Below, piece after piece: positions 49,479 through 59,037 of a DNA stretch of 64,000 bases. The notes beneath the pieces were generated by a model. The model worked only from the letters and a program-made list of their open reading frames with translations, was not told the origin of the DNA and did no database searches. Numbering within the stretch: position 1 is the first letter of the stretch; each line of letters opens with the position of its first letter. A program made the translations under genes and the position numbers. The DNA comes from Chitinophagaceae bacterium (GTDB taxonomy: Bacteria > Bacteroidota > Bacteroidia > Chitinophagales > Chitinophagaceae): contig JAMLGU010000003.1 in the NCBI GenBank assembly GCA_023957575.1, forward strand, positions 1-64,000. The letters are read 5' to 3'.

Positions 49479-51065
49479 TTGAAAAGATTTATTTTACCCT
49501 CAATACTTTTATTATTTATTTTTTTATGTTTTGGTTGCAAATCCAATTCACAGGAATCGGCTCATGGCAAAATGGATGACACCATTTCTGAACCGGTTGA
49601 TAAATTGGACGTTAATGAACTTAAGCGATACAAAAACCAGCTTCAACTTTTGTTTGATACCGGATTGATAACCAAGAACTTCAATGGCGGAATTTTGGTA
49701 GCTAAAGGCGGCAATATCCTGTATGAAAAATATATGGGTTTTACCAATCCAAACAGTAAAAAAGATTCCATTAATAAAAACACTTCTTTTCATCTGGCCT
49801 CTACCAGCAAACCTTTTACAGGAGTAACCGTACTTAAACTTGCAGAAAAGGGGCTTTTGCGGTTAGATGATGACCTTACCCGGTTTTTCCCCTCCTTCCC
49901 CTACCCCGGCGTTACCGTGAAGCAATTACTTTCGCATCGAAGCGGACTACCCAATTATTTGTATTTTATGGATGGAAAATCCAATTGGCCAAAAGGAAAA
50001 CCCGTAAGTAATAAAGATGTATTGCAATATCTGATTGATTATCGCCCTTCGGCTAACTTTAAGCCGGGCACAAGGTTCAGTTACAATAATACAAACTATG
50101 TTCTTTTGGCATTGATAGTGGAAAAAGTGACCGGGAAATCTTTCCCTCAGTATCTCAAAGAAACTATCTTTACGCCATTACAGATGGAGCATACCTTCGT
50201 TTACACTCCCGCAGACAGTACCCGTGTTATCATGTCATACAAACCCTCCGGCGCTATTTGGGAAAATGATATTTTTGAAAATACCTATGGTGATAAAAAT
50301 GTATATAGCACACCGGAGGATATGCTTAGATGGGACAGGGCCTTGTATGATCCCAAATTCATCAACCAATCGCTATTAGACACAGCATATCAACCACTTA
50401 GTCATGAAAAACCCTCCATTCACAATTATGGACTCGGATGGAGGCTTCTTAATTTTCCTAATGGCAAAAATGTGGTGTATCATTTTGGGAAATGGCATGG
50501 TTTTACACCTGCCTTTGCCCGCTTGATTGATGAAAAAGCGGTGATTATTATTCTCGGAAACCGTTACAATCAAAATATATACAATACAGCGAAAAAATCA
50601 TATCTGATTTTTGGCGATTATAAATTGGATTCGGCAAATGCCGGCCTTGACGATGAAAACCAGGGAGAAAATACCAATGTTGCCATGCCGGCCCCAATAT
50701 CGAAGAAAGAAGTGCAACCTGCTGAAAGTCAATCACTTAAAAAAAGCGCTGAGACACTAAAACCAAAGCCGGAAAATAAAAATCTGAAAACAACGAGAGA
50801 AAACTCCAAAACTAGTACAAAAAAATTGGAAGAAAAACCGGAGCTCCCAAAAAGCAAAAAGGATATTAAGGTCAAGCCTGAAAACAGAAATCTGAAATCA
50901 AAAGCTGAAACTAAAAAGACTGATTCAAAAAATAATAGCTCAAAAAATCAATCAAAAAGTCAGTCAAATATTCAAAAAAAGCCTGTAACTTCATCTTCAT
51001 TAAAAAATCAGGAAAAAACAAAGGTTCCTGCAAATAAACAGAGGGAGACAAAAAAGAAAAAATAA
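49479..51065 (+). CDS. Serine hydrolase (class C beta-lactamase fold) lipoprotein with Lys-rich tail
   Basis: A 528-residue protein. The lipoprotein signal ends at Cys20 (FIFLCFGC). The serine-hydrolase core has S108-x-x-K111 (ASTSKPF), the Y-x-N motif (RFSYNNTNY) and HFGKWHGF in place of KTG. Such proteins are DD-peptidases or esterases more often than lactamases. From about residue 390 the chain becomes a Lys/Ser/Glu/Pro-rich low-complexity tail of 135 residues, perhaps for cell-wall or polymer contact. The start is TTG at 49479, eight bases after a clear AAGGAG, which is unusual for this phylum. Confidence 0.87.
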   Translation: MKRFILPSILLLFIFLCFGCKSNSQESAHGKMDDTISEPVDKLDVNELKRYKNQLQLLFDTGLITKNFNGGILVAKGGNILYEKYMGFTNPNSKKDSINKNTSFHLASTSKPFTGVTVLKLAEKGLLRLDDDLTRFFPSFPYPGVTVKQLLSHRSGLPNYLYFMDGKSNWPKGKPVSNKDVLQYLIDYRPSANFKPGTRFSYNNTNYVLLALIVEKVTGKSFPQYLKETIFTPLQMEHTFVYTPADSTRVIMSYKPSGAIWENDIFENTYGDKNVYSTPEDMLRWDRALYDPKFINQSLLDTAYQPLSHEKPSIHNYGLGWRLLNFPNGKNVVYHFGKWHGFTPAFARLIDEKAVIIILGNRYNQNIYNTAKKSYLIFGDYKLDSANAGLDDENQGENTNVAMPAPISKKEVQPAESQSLKKSAETLKPKPENKNLKTTRENSKTSTKKLEEKPELPKSKKDIKVKPENRNLKSKAETKKTDSKNNSSKNQSKSQSNIQKKPVTSSSLKNQEKTKVPANKQRETKKKK

Positions 51066-51073
51066 GGCTTTTT

Positions 51074-52582
51074 ATGAAGTTATTAACCGCAAAGCAGATA
51101 CGCGAGTGGGATCAATACACCATACATAAAGAACCCATAACCTCCATCGAACTGATGGAACGGGCTGCAAGGGCATGTACCAAATGGTTGTTGCAAAATA
51201 CGCTTGCAGACAGTTATTACATTTTTTGCGGGAAAGGAAACAATGGTGGCGACGGGCTCGCTATTGCCCGTATGATGGCAGATGCACACCATGAGGCCAG
51301 AGTGTTCATTTTAGAATCTGATGCCAAAGGAAGTCTCGATTTCAATATCAATTTTACTCATTTGCACCAAAAGGGAAATGTACCTATAACACTCCTGCGG
51401 AGCGAAAATGATTTCCCTGTAATTCCTGAAAACGTAATTGTGATAGATGCCTTATTCGGTACCGGCCTCAACAAAACGCTGGAAGGAAATGGCGCTGCAT
51501 TGGTTGAGTATCTCAATACTTTGAGTAATGGGATTGTTTCAATTGACATTCCCAGCGGCATGTTTTGCGACAAATCCTCTGCTGGAAATACTGTTGTAAG
51601 CGCTACCCATACACTTACGTTTCAGGTTTTAAAGATGGCTTTTTTGATAGCCGAAAACGAAAATAATTTTGGACAGGTTCATATTCTGGATATTAGTTTG
51701 CACCCGGAATATTTGGAAAATATTCAAACTAAATTTCAGTTAATCAATAAAACCACTTGTAAATCAATACATAATCCAAGAAATTTATTCTCACACAAAG
51801 GCGATTTTGGTCATGCGCTGTTGATGGCAGGTAGTTATGGTAAAATGGGCGCTGCCGTTTTATCGGCAAAGGCTTGTATGAAGAGCGGCGCCGGTTTGCT
51901 CACCTGCCACCTGCCCGAATGTGGTTTATATGTGATGCAAACAGCAGTTCCGGAAGCAATGTGTATAGTTGATAAGGAAAGTCGGGTTCTTTCTGCTATA
52001 ACTGACGATATTTCCAAATATTCGGCAGTTGGCATAGGTCCGGGTATCGGCACTCACTCCGAAACATCACTATTAATTAATTCATTAATAAATAATTATT
52101 CCAAACCTTTGGTTTTGGATGCCGATGCCTTAAACATCCTGTCTCAAAACAAAGAGTGGCTGAAAATGCTGCCCCCCTACTCTATTTTAACACCTCACCC
52201 CAAAGAGTTTTCAAGATTATTTGGTGAAGGCATGAATGATTTTGAAAAAATAGAAATGGCGCTATTGAAAGCTAAGGAATTAAATGTTATTATTTTAATC
52301 AAAGGTCATTATTCCTTCATTGCTTTGCCGGACGGTTCAGGGTATTTCAACATTACCGGCAATGCAGGAATGGCTACCGGTGGCAGTGGCGATGTGCTTA
52401 CAGGAATTCTCACGGGATTGATGGCTCAGGGATATAAGCCGGAGGAAGTTGTGGTTTTTGGTGTATTTCTTCATGGTCTGGCCGGAGATTTGGCTTCAGG
52501 CAAAGTATCTATGGAAGCATTGGTTGCCTCAGATATTATAGAAAATATTGGAAATGCTTATTTGGCAATTAATCAGGGATAA
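51074..52582 (+). CDS. Bifunctional NAD(P)H-hydrate epimerase/dehydratase (Nnr)
   Basis: A 502-residue fusion repairing hydrated NAD(P)H. The N-terminal YjeF_N epimerase begins LLTAKQIREWDQYTI and contains CGKGNNGGDGLAIARM. The C-terminal ribokinase-like dehydratase has GPGIG, VLDADALNIL, LTPHPKEFSRL and the anion hole GNAGMATGGSGDVLTG. Both halves look complete. The start lies 8 bp after the hydrolase stop. It converges with the Fe-S protein gene. Confidence 0.95.
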   Translation: MKLLTAKQIREWDQYTIHKEPITSIELMERAARACTKWLLQNTLADSYYIFCGKGNNGGDGLAIARMMADAHHEARVFILESDAKGSLDFNINFTHLHQKGNVPITLLRSENDFPVIPENVIVIDALFGTGLNKTLEGNGAALVEYLNTLSNGIVSIDIPSGMFCDKSSAGNTVVSATHTLTFQVLKMAFLIAENENNFGQVHILDISLHPEYLENIQTKFQLINKTTCKSIHNPRNLFSHKGDFGHALLMAGSYGKMGAAVLSAKACMKSGAGLLTCHLPECGLYVMQTAVPEAMCIVDKESRVLSAITDDISKYSAVGIGPGIGTHSETSLLINSLINNYSKPLVLDADALNILSQNKEWLKMLPPYSILTPHPKEFSRLFGEGMNDFEKIEMALLKAKELNVIILIKGHYSFIALPDGSGYFNITGNAGMATGGSGDVLTGILTGLMAQGYKPEEVVVFGVFLHGLAGDLASGKVSMEALVASDIIENIGNAYLAINQG

Positions 52583-52583
52583 A

Positions 52584-53303
52584 TTACCAGCCACTTGCCA
52601 GTACGTCTGCAATATGCATCGTTTTTATTGAGTAGCCTTTTCCGTCAATATAACCTTGAAGATGCATCAGGCAGGATAAATCGGTGCTTACAATGTAGTT
52701 TGCTCCGGTTGCAATAGCATTTTCTACCTTTTGCTCACCCATATTTACCGAAATTCCATTGAATTTTACGGCAAAAGTACCTCCAAAGCCGCAGCAGGTT
52801 TCATTATCTGCCAACTCACGAAGCGTGAGTCCTTTTACATTTTCCAATAAAATTCTGGGGCCTTGTTTGATTTTGCACTCACGTAGCGCTGCACAACTGT
52901 CGTGATAGGTAATTACCTCCTTAAAGGTAGCGCCGGTGTCTTTAACGTTCAATACCTTTAACAAAAACTCGGTAAATTCAAAGGTTTTGGCAGAAAGTTT
53001 TTTCAGGTCGTTATGCAGTGATGAATTTTCAAACAATTTTGGATAATAGTTCCTTACAAAACCAATACAACTGGCGCTGGGCGCTACCACATATTGGGCA
53101 TTTTTAAACTCATTTATAAATTTGGAGCATACGGGTTTAGCATCTTCCCAAAAACCGGCATTGAAGGCAGGTTGTCCGCAACAGGTTTGTTGGGTGTTAT
53201 ATTGTACATTGCATCCGAACTTTTCCAATACCTTTATCATATTGAAAGCAGTTTCAGGATAAAGCTGATCTACAAAACAGGGAATAAATATCTGAACGTC
53301 CAT
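52584..53303 (-). CDS. LutA/YkgE-like cysteine-rich (CCG) protein
   Basis: A 239-residue protein with two CCG domains. The first has QTCCGQPAFNAG with CIGF downstream, and the second HDSCAALRE and ETCCGFGGTF. This is the LutA/GlcF C-terminal pattern used in lactate or glycolate oxidation or heterodisulfide-reductase-like electron transfer. LutB and LutC are not adjacent. A stand-alone role with partners elsewhere is likely. Confidence 0.88.
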   Translation of the reverse strand: MDVQIFIPCFVDQLYPETAFNMIKVLEKFGCNVQYNTQQTCCGQPAFNAGFWEDAKPVCSKFINEFKNAQYVVAPSASCIGFVRNYYPKLFENSSLHNDLKKLSAKTFEFTEFLLKVLNVKDTGATFKEVITYHDSCAALRECKIKQGPRILLENVKGLTLRELADNETCCGFGGTFAVKFNGISVNMGEQKVENAIATGANYIVSTDLSCLMHLQGYIDGKGYSIKTMHIADVLASGW

Positions 53304-53348
53304 TTACAACTCGTTGAATATTAACTAATTATTTAAAGATGGAGCTTT

Positions 53349-53825
53349 CTACCCTATCATTTTCAATGCGCTGATGGCAGCTTCTTCTCCTTTGTGGCCG
53401 TGGCTGCCTCCAATTCTTTCCAGCGCCTGAGCTTCATTATTCACAGTGAGCACTCCAAAAATGGTGGGTACCTGCAAGTTAAGATTTAATTGTAAAACAC
53501 CTTCACTCACCATGTTGCAAACGTAATCAAAATGAGGAGTGTCGCCTTTTATTACACATCCCAAGGCGATATATGCATCAGGAAGCGAAGCTGCTTCCCA
53601 GGCTTTTTCCCAATGACGTTTTATGGCAAAAGGAATTTCTACACATCCCGGAACAATTAGGATCTCGAACCTGATGCCATATTCATTGAAAACCTTTAGG
53701 CAACCTGCCTCCAGCTCATCTACAATGTGCTCATTCCACTCTGTCTTTACAATAATGATAAGGGCATCCTCTTTAAGAATGCCCTTATCTATCTGGTATA
53801 AATTTTTGTTTCCTGTAGAAGCCAT
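53349..53825 (-). CDS. ribH: 6,7-Dimethyl-8-ribityllumazine synthase
   Basis: A 158-residue lumazine synthase, the penultimate enzyme of riboflavin synthesis. VPGCVEIPFAIKRHWE, YIALGCVIKGDTPHFDYVC and the phosphate-binding GGSHGHKGEEAA tail are present. The gene follows the TPR membrane protein directly (one base apart), so the two are co-transcribed. No FMN riboswitch was found in front. Confidence 0.96.
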   Translation of the reverse strand: MASTGNKNLYQIDKGILKEDALIIIVKTEWNEHIVDELEAGCLKVFNEYGIRFEILIVPGCVEIPFAIKRHWEKAWEAASLPDAYIALGCVIKGDTPHFDYVCNMVSEGVLQLNLNLQVPTIFGVLTVNNEAQALERIGGSHGHKGEEAAISALKMIG

Positions 53826-53826
53826 T

Positions 53827-54525
53827 TTAATTTACATTATAAACTCCCAATTGTGCTAAATATTGATCTGCCATAAAACCCTGCTGGGTTTGGCCGTATT
53901 TCTCCTTAATTTCCTTATAAAGTTTGATTGCTTCATCAGGTTTGTTCAATACTTTTTGAGCAAGGAATGCCGCATGAAACAATGCGTTGGCAGAGGAAGT
54001 TTTGTCATCGGTATTGTAGTACGCTGCCTTCTTATAATATTTAAGAGCTTCTTCACCTTTGCCCAAATCACCATAAGCATCGCCCAATAATTTGTAGGCT
54101 CTTTGTTGAATTTGCTTGGCATCGGTGCTAAAGTCTTTCAGGTATTTAACGGCTTTGTCATTTTGGTTCAGTTTCAGATAGCAAACACCGGCGTAAAACT
54201 GTGCCATATTGCCGGCCGGGGTACCGCTGTATTTATCGGCAATTTTAATAAACCCGGGATTTACGCCATCGCCACTGAGTGCAAGAGCTACAGAATCCAT
54301 TCTGAAATATTCTTCTGCCTTAAAACTTTTATCCTGAGCTTCCTGATATTTGGGTTTTTGAACGTATTCTTTGTAAAGTAAAAAGCCACCCACAATAACT
54401 ACCAAAGCGCCAAGTACTATAAATAACGGTTTACTGTTTTTATTCCAAAATTCGCTCAGTTGTTTAATAAATGCTGCTCCTTTGTCTTTTTCTGCTTCTT
54501 CGTGATGCGTTTTTTTATGTGCCAT
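53827..54525 (-). CDS. Membrane-anchored TPR protein (YfgM-like)
   Basis: A 232-residue protein. It has a charged cytoplasmic start (AHKKTHHEEAEKDKG), one transmembrane helix (PLFIVLGALVVIVGGFLLY) and then TPR-type helices (AQFYAGVCYLKLNQNDKAVKY and AYKLLGDAYGDLGKGEEALK). It is shaped like YfgM, a periplasmic chaperone-network partner. The start lies 27 bp after pdhA and its stop one base before ribH. Function inferred from architecture only. Confidence 0.85.
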   Translation of the reverse strand: MAHKKTHHEEAEKDKGAAFIKQLSEFWNKNSKPLFIVLGALVVIVGGFLLYKEYVQKPKYQEAQDKSFKAEEYFRMDSVALALSGDGVNPGFIKIADKYSGTPAGNMAQFYAGVCYLKLNQNDKAVKYLKDFSTDAKQIQQRAYKLLGDAYGDLGKGEEALKYYKKAAYYNTDDKTSSANALFHAAFLAQKVLNKPDEAIKLYKEIKEKYGQTQQGFMADQYLAQLGVYNVN

Positions 54526-54552
54526 TTTTTTTAAATTCTGATTTATCTATTT

Positions 54553-55548
54553 TTAGTCAACAATAAATGGATAGTTTTGATCCATGTAAACATCTTTCAG
54601 TACTTCACTATCATCTGGGAATGGACTTTCTTCTGCAAATACGACAGATGCCGCCACTACTTCATCCACTCTGGTATCAATAGCTTTCAATTCGTCAGCA
54701 GAAGCGATAGCCTCATCCTGAATATGAGTTTTTATCTGAATAATCGGGTCTTTCAACCTGTATTCAGCCACTTCATCTTTGGTACGATATTTTTGAGGGT
54801 CGCTGATGGAGTGTCCTTTATAGCGATAAGTATTGATTTCCAATAAGGTTGGTCCGCCTTTTTCGCGTGCTCTTTTCACCGCTCTGGCTACCGCATCATG
54901 CACTGTTTCTGGGTGCATACCATCTACTTTTTCGGAAGGCATGCTGTATGCTTCGCCTAACTGATGAATTTCGCGTACATTGGAAGTACGTTGTACTGAG
55001 GTACCCATTGCGTAGTTATTGTTTTCGCAGATGTAGATAACCGGCAGGTTCCAAAGCATCGCAAGGTTAAAACTTTCGTGCAAGATACCCTGGCGGGCAG
55101 CCCCATCGCCAAAGAAGCAAAGAACCACATTGTCGGTTTCTTTATAATTTTCGGCAAATGCAAGTCCGGTTCCGGTACCTATTTGAGCGCCAACAATACC
55201 ATGTCCACCAAAGAAATTCTCATTTTTACCAAAAAAGTGCATACTGCCACCTTTTCCTTTGGCACAACCGGTAGCCTTGCCATAAAGCTCGGCCATGCAG
55301 CTATCTACCGATACACCCTTAGCTATAGCCAACCCATGGTCGCGATAACTGGTAATAAATATATCATCCGGCCTGGTAGCAGTCATACAACCGGCAGCAA
55401 TAGCCTCTTGTCCCACGTAGGAATGAAAAAATCCGCGAATTTTCCCTTCCATTTTGTACTTTTCCTCAGCCATTAACTCAAACTGACGAATAAGCTGCAT
55501 CAGTTCGTACCAATATAAATAGGTTTCTTTAGAAAATTTTGTAGCCAC
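54553..55548 (-). CDS. pdhA: Pyruvate dehydrogenase E1 component subunit alpha
   Basis: A 331-residue thiamine-diphosphate subunit. The TPP motif is GDGAARQGILHESFNLA through CENNNYAMGT. The phosphorylation-loop region YRYKGHSISDP and the start RQFELMAEEKY are typical. The start is GTG at 55548, since no in-frame ATG is available upstream. The beta subunit and E2 are not adjacent, as is common in Bacteroidota. It heads a minus-strand run with the TPR and ribH genes. Confidence 0.95.
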   Translation of the reverse strand: MATKFSKETYLYWYELMQLIRQFELMAEEKYKMEGKIRGFFHSYVGQEAIAAGCMTATRPDDIFITSYRDHGLAIAKGVSVDSCMAELYGKATGCAKGKGGSMHFFGKNENFFGGHGIVGAQIGTGTGLAFAENYKETDNVVLCFFGDGAARQGILHESFNLAMLWNLPVIYICENNNYAMGTSVQRTSNVREIHQLGEAYSMPSEKVDGMHPETVHDAVARAVKRAREKGGPTLLEINTYRYKGHSISDPQKYRTKDEVAEYRLKDPIIQIKTHIQDEAIASADELKAIDTRVDEVVAASVVFAEESPFPDDSEVLKDVYMDQNYPFIVD

Positions 55549-55861
55549 TGTACTTAAAATTTAGTATGCAAAAGTAAGGGAATTTTAGGTATAAACTAAA
55601 TGAGAAATATAAAATTTGGCCGGTAAAAAGCTTCCTTTAGAAAAATCCGGCTTAGGAAATCGTTTCTTTTACTTTTTGTGTCATTCTGACAAACGTCAGG
55701 CGATTTATTTAACAACTTTAGCAATTATTTTTTTTACGGAAAAAATGACTAATTTGATCAGATATAAAAATTGTATTACAACAAAGGCATCACTCAAATT
55801 AGCGATTTACCAAAAAGTATTGATTAATTAATTTTACAGGATAAAATTGAGTACCTGAGCT
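55549..55861. other. Divergent intergenic region pdhA / AraC
   Basis: These 313 bp hold the pdhA promoter candidate at 55569-55599 and AT-rich sequence before the AraC gene. A 71-codon frame on the plus strand (55616-55831) has no recognisable content and is not called. No repeat was seen. Confidence 0.5.
55569..55599 (-). promoter_or_regulatory. Candidate pdhA promoter
   Basis: The minus strand has TACTTTTG (55569-55576), an exact TAnnTTTG, and after 19 bp TTAG (55596-55599), one change from TTTG. It lies 21 bp before the GTG start. Confidence 0.55.
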
Positions 55862-56644
55862 ATGAATAACATAAAAGTTAAAAAAATATTACCAGATGCC
55901 ATATTGCAACAGTATGTGGATTCTTATATATTCAGAGAGGTAGATACTGATGGAATTACTGTTAAGAAAATTATACCACCCAATCATGTTACCTCTTTGG
56001 ATTTTTTTATGGGTGCGCCTTTCAATACAATAGATATTAGGACAGAAGCCGAAATACCTTATAAAACAGCGGCAATCAGAGGTTGCAGAACCACTGCAAA
56101 ATACGTAATTGAGTATAATAAACCTTTCAGTGCATTTTCGATAAAATTAAAGCCTACAGGTTTATTTAGTTTATTAGGAATAGAAATGCACAAATTTACT
56201 GATGCAGATATTGATTGCTATAGTATCAAATTGCCCTTTGATATAGGGCATGTTTATCAAAAAATGGCACAATCAACAGATATAGACGAACGGGTAAATA
56301 TTGTTGAATCATTTCTTGTTAACGTGTTGTCAAAAAAGGAAAACAAGTCCCGGCTTTCAGGTTTTATCGAAAATGCAAATGATATTGAAGCGCAACCAAT
56401 TTACCTCTCTCAGCGACAACAAGAGCGGCTATTTCGTAAGGAGGTGGGTATGAGTCCAAAACATTTTAGTAGTTTAAAAAGGTTTTGCTGCTTATTAAAA
56501 GCAAAAAAGCAAAATGAAAACTTAAGTTGGACCTCCCTGGCATACGAACATGGTTATTTCGATCAGGCGCATCTCATCCGTGATTTTCACTTTTTTCTTG
56601 GTATGTCGCCAACATCATTTCGTATTGGAGACTTTGCCCTATAG
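55862..56644 (+). CDS. AraC-family transcriptional regulator
   Basis: A 260-residue regulator. The N-terminal part (VDSYIFREVDTDGITVKKIIPPNH) is of the DUF6597 sensor type. The C-terminal AraC DNA-binding domain has the second helix-turn-helix region SLAYEHGYFDQAHLIRDFHFFLGMSPTSF (about residues 220-253). The first recognition helix is preceded by LSQRQQERLFRKEVG. Regulated genes are unknown. An IS66 element lies 116 bp downstream. Confidence 0.9.
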   Translation: MNNIKVKKILPDAILQQYVDSYIFREVDTDGITVKKIIPPNHVTSLDFFMGAPFNTIDIRTEAEIPYKTAAIRGCRTTAKYVIEYNKPFSAFSIKLKPTGLFSLLGIEMHKFTDADIDCYSIKLPFDIGHVYQKMAQSTDIDERVNIVESFLVNVLSKKENKSRLSGFIENANDIEAQPIYLSQRQQERLFRKEVGMSPKHFSSLKRFCCLLKAKKQNENLSWTSLAYEHGYFDQAHLIRDFHFFLGMSPTSFRIGDFAL

Positions 56645-56818
56645 CTCAAATTAGGTATCCGAATGTCGTGGTTTTACAATTATCAACATCATTCTAAAAT
56701 ATAATTTTACACTTGAAAGTTACCAACGGTAAGAAACCTTATTAAATTTTTAAATAAAAAGTATCCTGTCGGCCAACCCCATATTTTCGGTGCAGTTTGA
56801 TAAGTTGATATTTGCGGG

Positions 56819-57103
56819 ATGAAGACTAGTAATGATTCTAAGGCAAAAGTTATGCGGCGACATATAGAGGCTCAAAGCATCAGCGGGTTAACAGTTACAG
56901 AATATTGTGCACAAAACGGAATAGTAAAATCCAACTATTATTATTGGCATAGAAAACTCTCGGAAAGGAAAGTTGCAGGCTTCACTCCGATTCATGTAGG
57001 CAGAGATTCATCCATTGAGGTAACCTACCCCAATGGCGTACAGCTTAGTTTCGTCGGTGAAATAAATACAGTCACCATCAAAGCACTGGTATGCTGCATT
57101 TGA
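56819..57103 (+). CDS. tnpA: IS66 TnpA (accessory DNA-binding protein)
   Basis: A 94-residue helix-turn-helix protein. The recognition region is GLTVTEYCAQNGIVKSNYYY, followed by WHRKL and a short beta-rich tail ending in YPNGVQLSFVG. This is the standard first gene of IS66 elements. It overlaps tnpB by 13 bp. Confidence 0.9.
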   Translation: MKTSNDSKAKVMRRHIEAQSISGLTVTEYCAQNGIVKSNYYYWHRKLSERKVAGFTPIHVGRDSSIEVTYPNGVQLSFVGEINTVTIKALVCCI

Positions 57104-57456
57104 GTACCAGCTGCCGCTATTTTTATTACACTGGTCCGACGGATATGCGCAAGGGGGCTTACAGCCTCAGCGGTTTGGTGCGTAATGAAATGAACCAGGA
57201 TGTACTCAGTGGCGATGTATTCATTTTCATCAGTCGGCGGGGTAATAAAATAAAATTGTTGCAATGGGATGGTGACGGATTTGCCTTGTATGAAAAAGGA
57301 TTAGAGCGTGGCACTTTTGAGCGACCGGTATCAGAGCACACCGGCCATCCGATAGCTATCGGATATAACATGACAGCTCATCAGTTACAATACATTTTAA
57401 ACGGTGTGGTATTAAAAAGTATCCGTTATAAGAAGAGATACAGCCATATTGGCTGA
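57091..57456 (+). CDS. tnpB: IS66 TnpB (accessory protein)
   Basis: A 121-residue protein with the family pattern YTGPTDMRKGAYSLSGLV, FISRRGNKIKLLQWDGDGF and YKRLE-like YEKGLERGTF. The role in transposition is accessory. A 51-bp gap separates it from tnpC. Confidence 0.92.
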   Translation: MLHLSTSCRYFYYTGPTDMRKGAYSLSGLVRNEMNQDVLSGDVFIFISRRGNKIKLLQWDGDGFALYEKGLERGTFERPVSEHTGHPIAIGYNMTAHQLQYILNGVVLKSIRYKKRYSHIG

Positions 57457-57507
57457 AACTACTGCCAATACTGCATTGCAGCCAACTGTTGGCATTCTTA
57501 TTGCTCA

Positions 57508-59010
57508 TTGTTTCTCATCGAGACAATCCTTACACATACCGATTATAAAGCCCTTTACGAGCAAGCACAACTACAGATACAGTCGCTGCAATTACAGTTA
57601 GCGGAGCTCAAAAAAATGATCTTCGGCAGCAAGGGAGAAAAATTTATCGTATCATCCAATACCAATGTGGTGCAACCAGACTTGTTCCCTGATGATAAAT
57701 TGGGTGAGCATACTGTGATAAAAACCACGCTGATAAAATCATTTGAAAAAAAGCAAACCAGACTCAACGTAAATCATCCTGGCCGTAATCCGTTACCAGA
57801 AGGGCTTCGCAGGGAAGTAATCACACTACAGCCCGATGGAGATGTAAGTAATTTAAAAGAAGTAGGCCGTGAAGTAAAAGAGGTATTGGAATATCAGCCC
57901 GGTGAGTTGTTTGTAAAACAATATGTACGTCCTGAATATATTGAAATAACTGAGGACAGATTAAATGCCAGGCGTGTGATAGCTGCTCTGCCGGCCATGC
58001 CTTTGGAAAAGTCCATTGCAGGCCCATCACTGCTCACGCATCTTTTGGTAAGCAAATGGGTAGATCACCAGCCAGTCTATCGTCAGCTTGAGATATTTAA
58101 AAGACAGGATGTAACCATCAACCACAGCACAGTATCAGGGTGGATAAAGGATGCTATGGAACTTATAGAGCCGGTATATAACCTGCACTGTAAAGAGGTT
58201 CTGAACACTGATTACCTTGGTGTAGATGAGACCACCATTAAGGTATTAGATAAAGATAAAAAGGGCACTACTCACCGGGGATACTACTGGGTGTATTACG
58301 ATACAGGCAGGAAGTTAGCATTGTTCGATTACCAGCCGGGCAGAGGCGCTATTTATCCGCAGAGCATGCTGCACAGGTTTAAAGGCTACCTTCAAACAGA
58401 CGGCTATGATGCTTACGAAACCTTCGATAAAGTAGAAGGCGTTACCACACTATGCTGCTGGGCACATGCCAGGCGCAAGTTTTATGACGCTAAAGATTAT
58501 GATAATGCCGGTGCAGAAAAGATACTGACAGAAATACAGCGACTCTACGAAATAGAAGCGCACTGCAGAGATGAATGCCTTACCCGGGAACAGATAAAAG
58601 AATACCGATTCACCCATGCGGTACCCATTCTTACAGCGCTTAAAAAACTATTACAGGATTTTCTTGTAAAATCATTGCCATCCTCTCCGTTGGGCAAGGC
58701 GATAAGCTATACGCTGAAGCGATGGGAGAAGTTGTGCCTCTATACTACTGATGGCAAATTGCAGATAGATAACAACTTAGTTGAAAACAGTATCCGCCCG
58801 GTGGCTTTAGGCAGAAAGAACTATCTGTTTGCCGGAAGCCATGAGCGGGCCCAGGATGCCGCTATGTTATACAGTCTGTTTGCCACCTGCCGACTGCATG
58901 GTGTCAATCCTGAGAAATGGCTGACTCACCTGTTTGAGAAGATAAATGTTACAGCTAAGAATGACCTACACCTACTGCTGCCGCAAAATTACACTGCCGT
59001 AGCCTCATAA
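57508..59010 (+). CDS. tnpC: IS66 TnpC transposase
   Basis: A 500-residue DDE transposase. An N-terminal leucine-zipper-like coil (ALYEQAQLQIQSLQLQLAEL) is followed by a cysteine-free version of the IS66 zinc-finger region. The catalytic core has YLGVDETTIKV (first Asp), YLQTDGYDAYE (second Asp) and IDNNLVENSIRPVAL (Glu). The C-terminal IS66_C segment ends near WLTHLFEKI. The start is probably the TTG at 57508, as there is no ATG near. The reading frame is intact. Confidence 0.93.
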   Translation: MFLIETILTHTDYKALYEQAQLQIQSLQLQLAELKKMIFGSKGEKFIVSSNTNVVQPDLFPDDKLGEHTVIKTTLIKSFEKKQTRLNVNHPGRNPLPEGLRREVITLQPDGDVSNLKEVGREVKEVLEYQPGELFVKQYVRPEYIEITEDRLNARRVIAALPAMPLEKSIAGPSLLTHLLVSKWVDHQPVYRQLEIFKRQDVTINHSTVSGWIKDAMELIEPVYNLHCKEVLNTDYLGVDETTIKVLDKDKKGTTHRGYYWVYYDTGRKLALFDYQPGRGAIYPQSMLHRFKGYLQTDGYDAYETFDKVEGVTTLCCWAHARRKFYDAKDYDNAGAEKILTEIQRLYEIEAHCRDECLTREQIKEYRFTHAVPILTALKKLLQDFLVKSLPSSPLGKAISYTLKRWEKLCLYTTDGKLQIDNNLVENSIRPVALGRKNYLFAGSHERAQDAAMLYSLFATCRLHGVNPEKWLTHLFEKINVTAKNDLHLLLPQNYTAVAS

Positions 59011-59037
59011 CAATGATGGGGTTCGTCAAAGGGATAC

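Larger units (their letters stand above)
56761..59037 (+). mobile_element. IS66-family insertion sequence, 2277 bp
   Basis: The left end, from GTATCCTGTCGG, and the right end read inward, from GTATCCCTTTGA, share 17 of 22 positions, including GTATCC and AACCCCAT. The element carries intact tnpA, tnpB and tnpC. The 8-bp flanks (AATAAAAA on the left, TATTTACT on the right) do not match, so the target duplication expected for IS66 is missing. The right end cuts a DUF2141 gene whose other part is not on the left side. Confidence 0.87.

Noticed and set aside
53300..53350. Possible FMN riboswitch near ribH
   Set aside because: ribH is co-transcribed behind pdhA and the TPR gene with a one-base gap; no conserved RFN-element sequence is visible.
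55616..55831. Plus-strand frame of 71 codons between pdhA and the AraC gene
   Set aside because: The composition looks non-coding, there is no recognisable motif, and it overlaps the likely promoter region.
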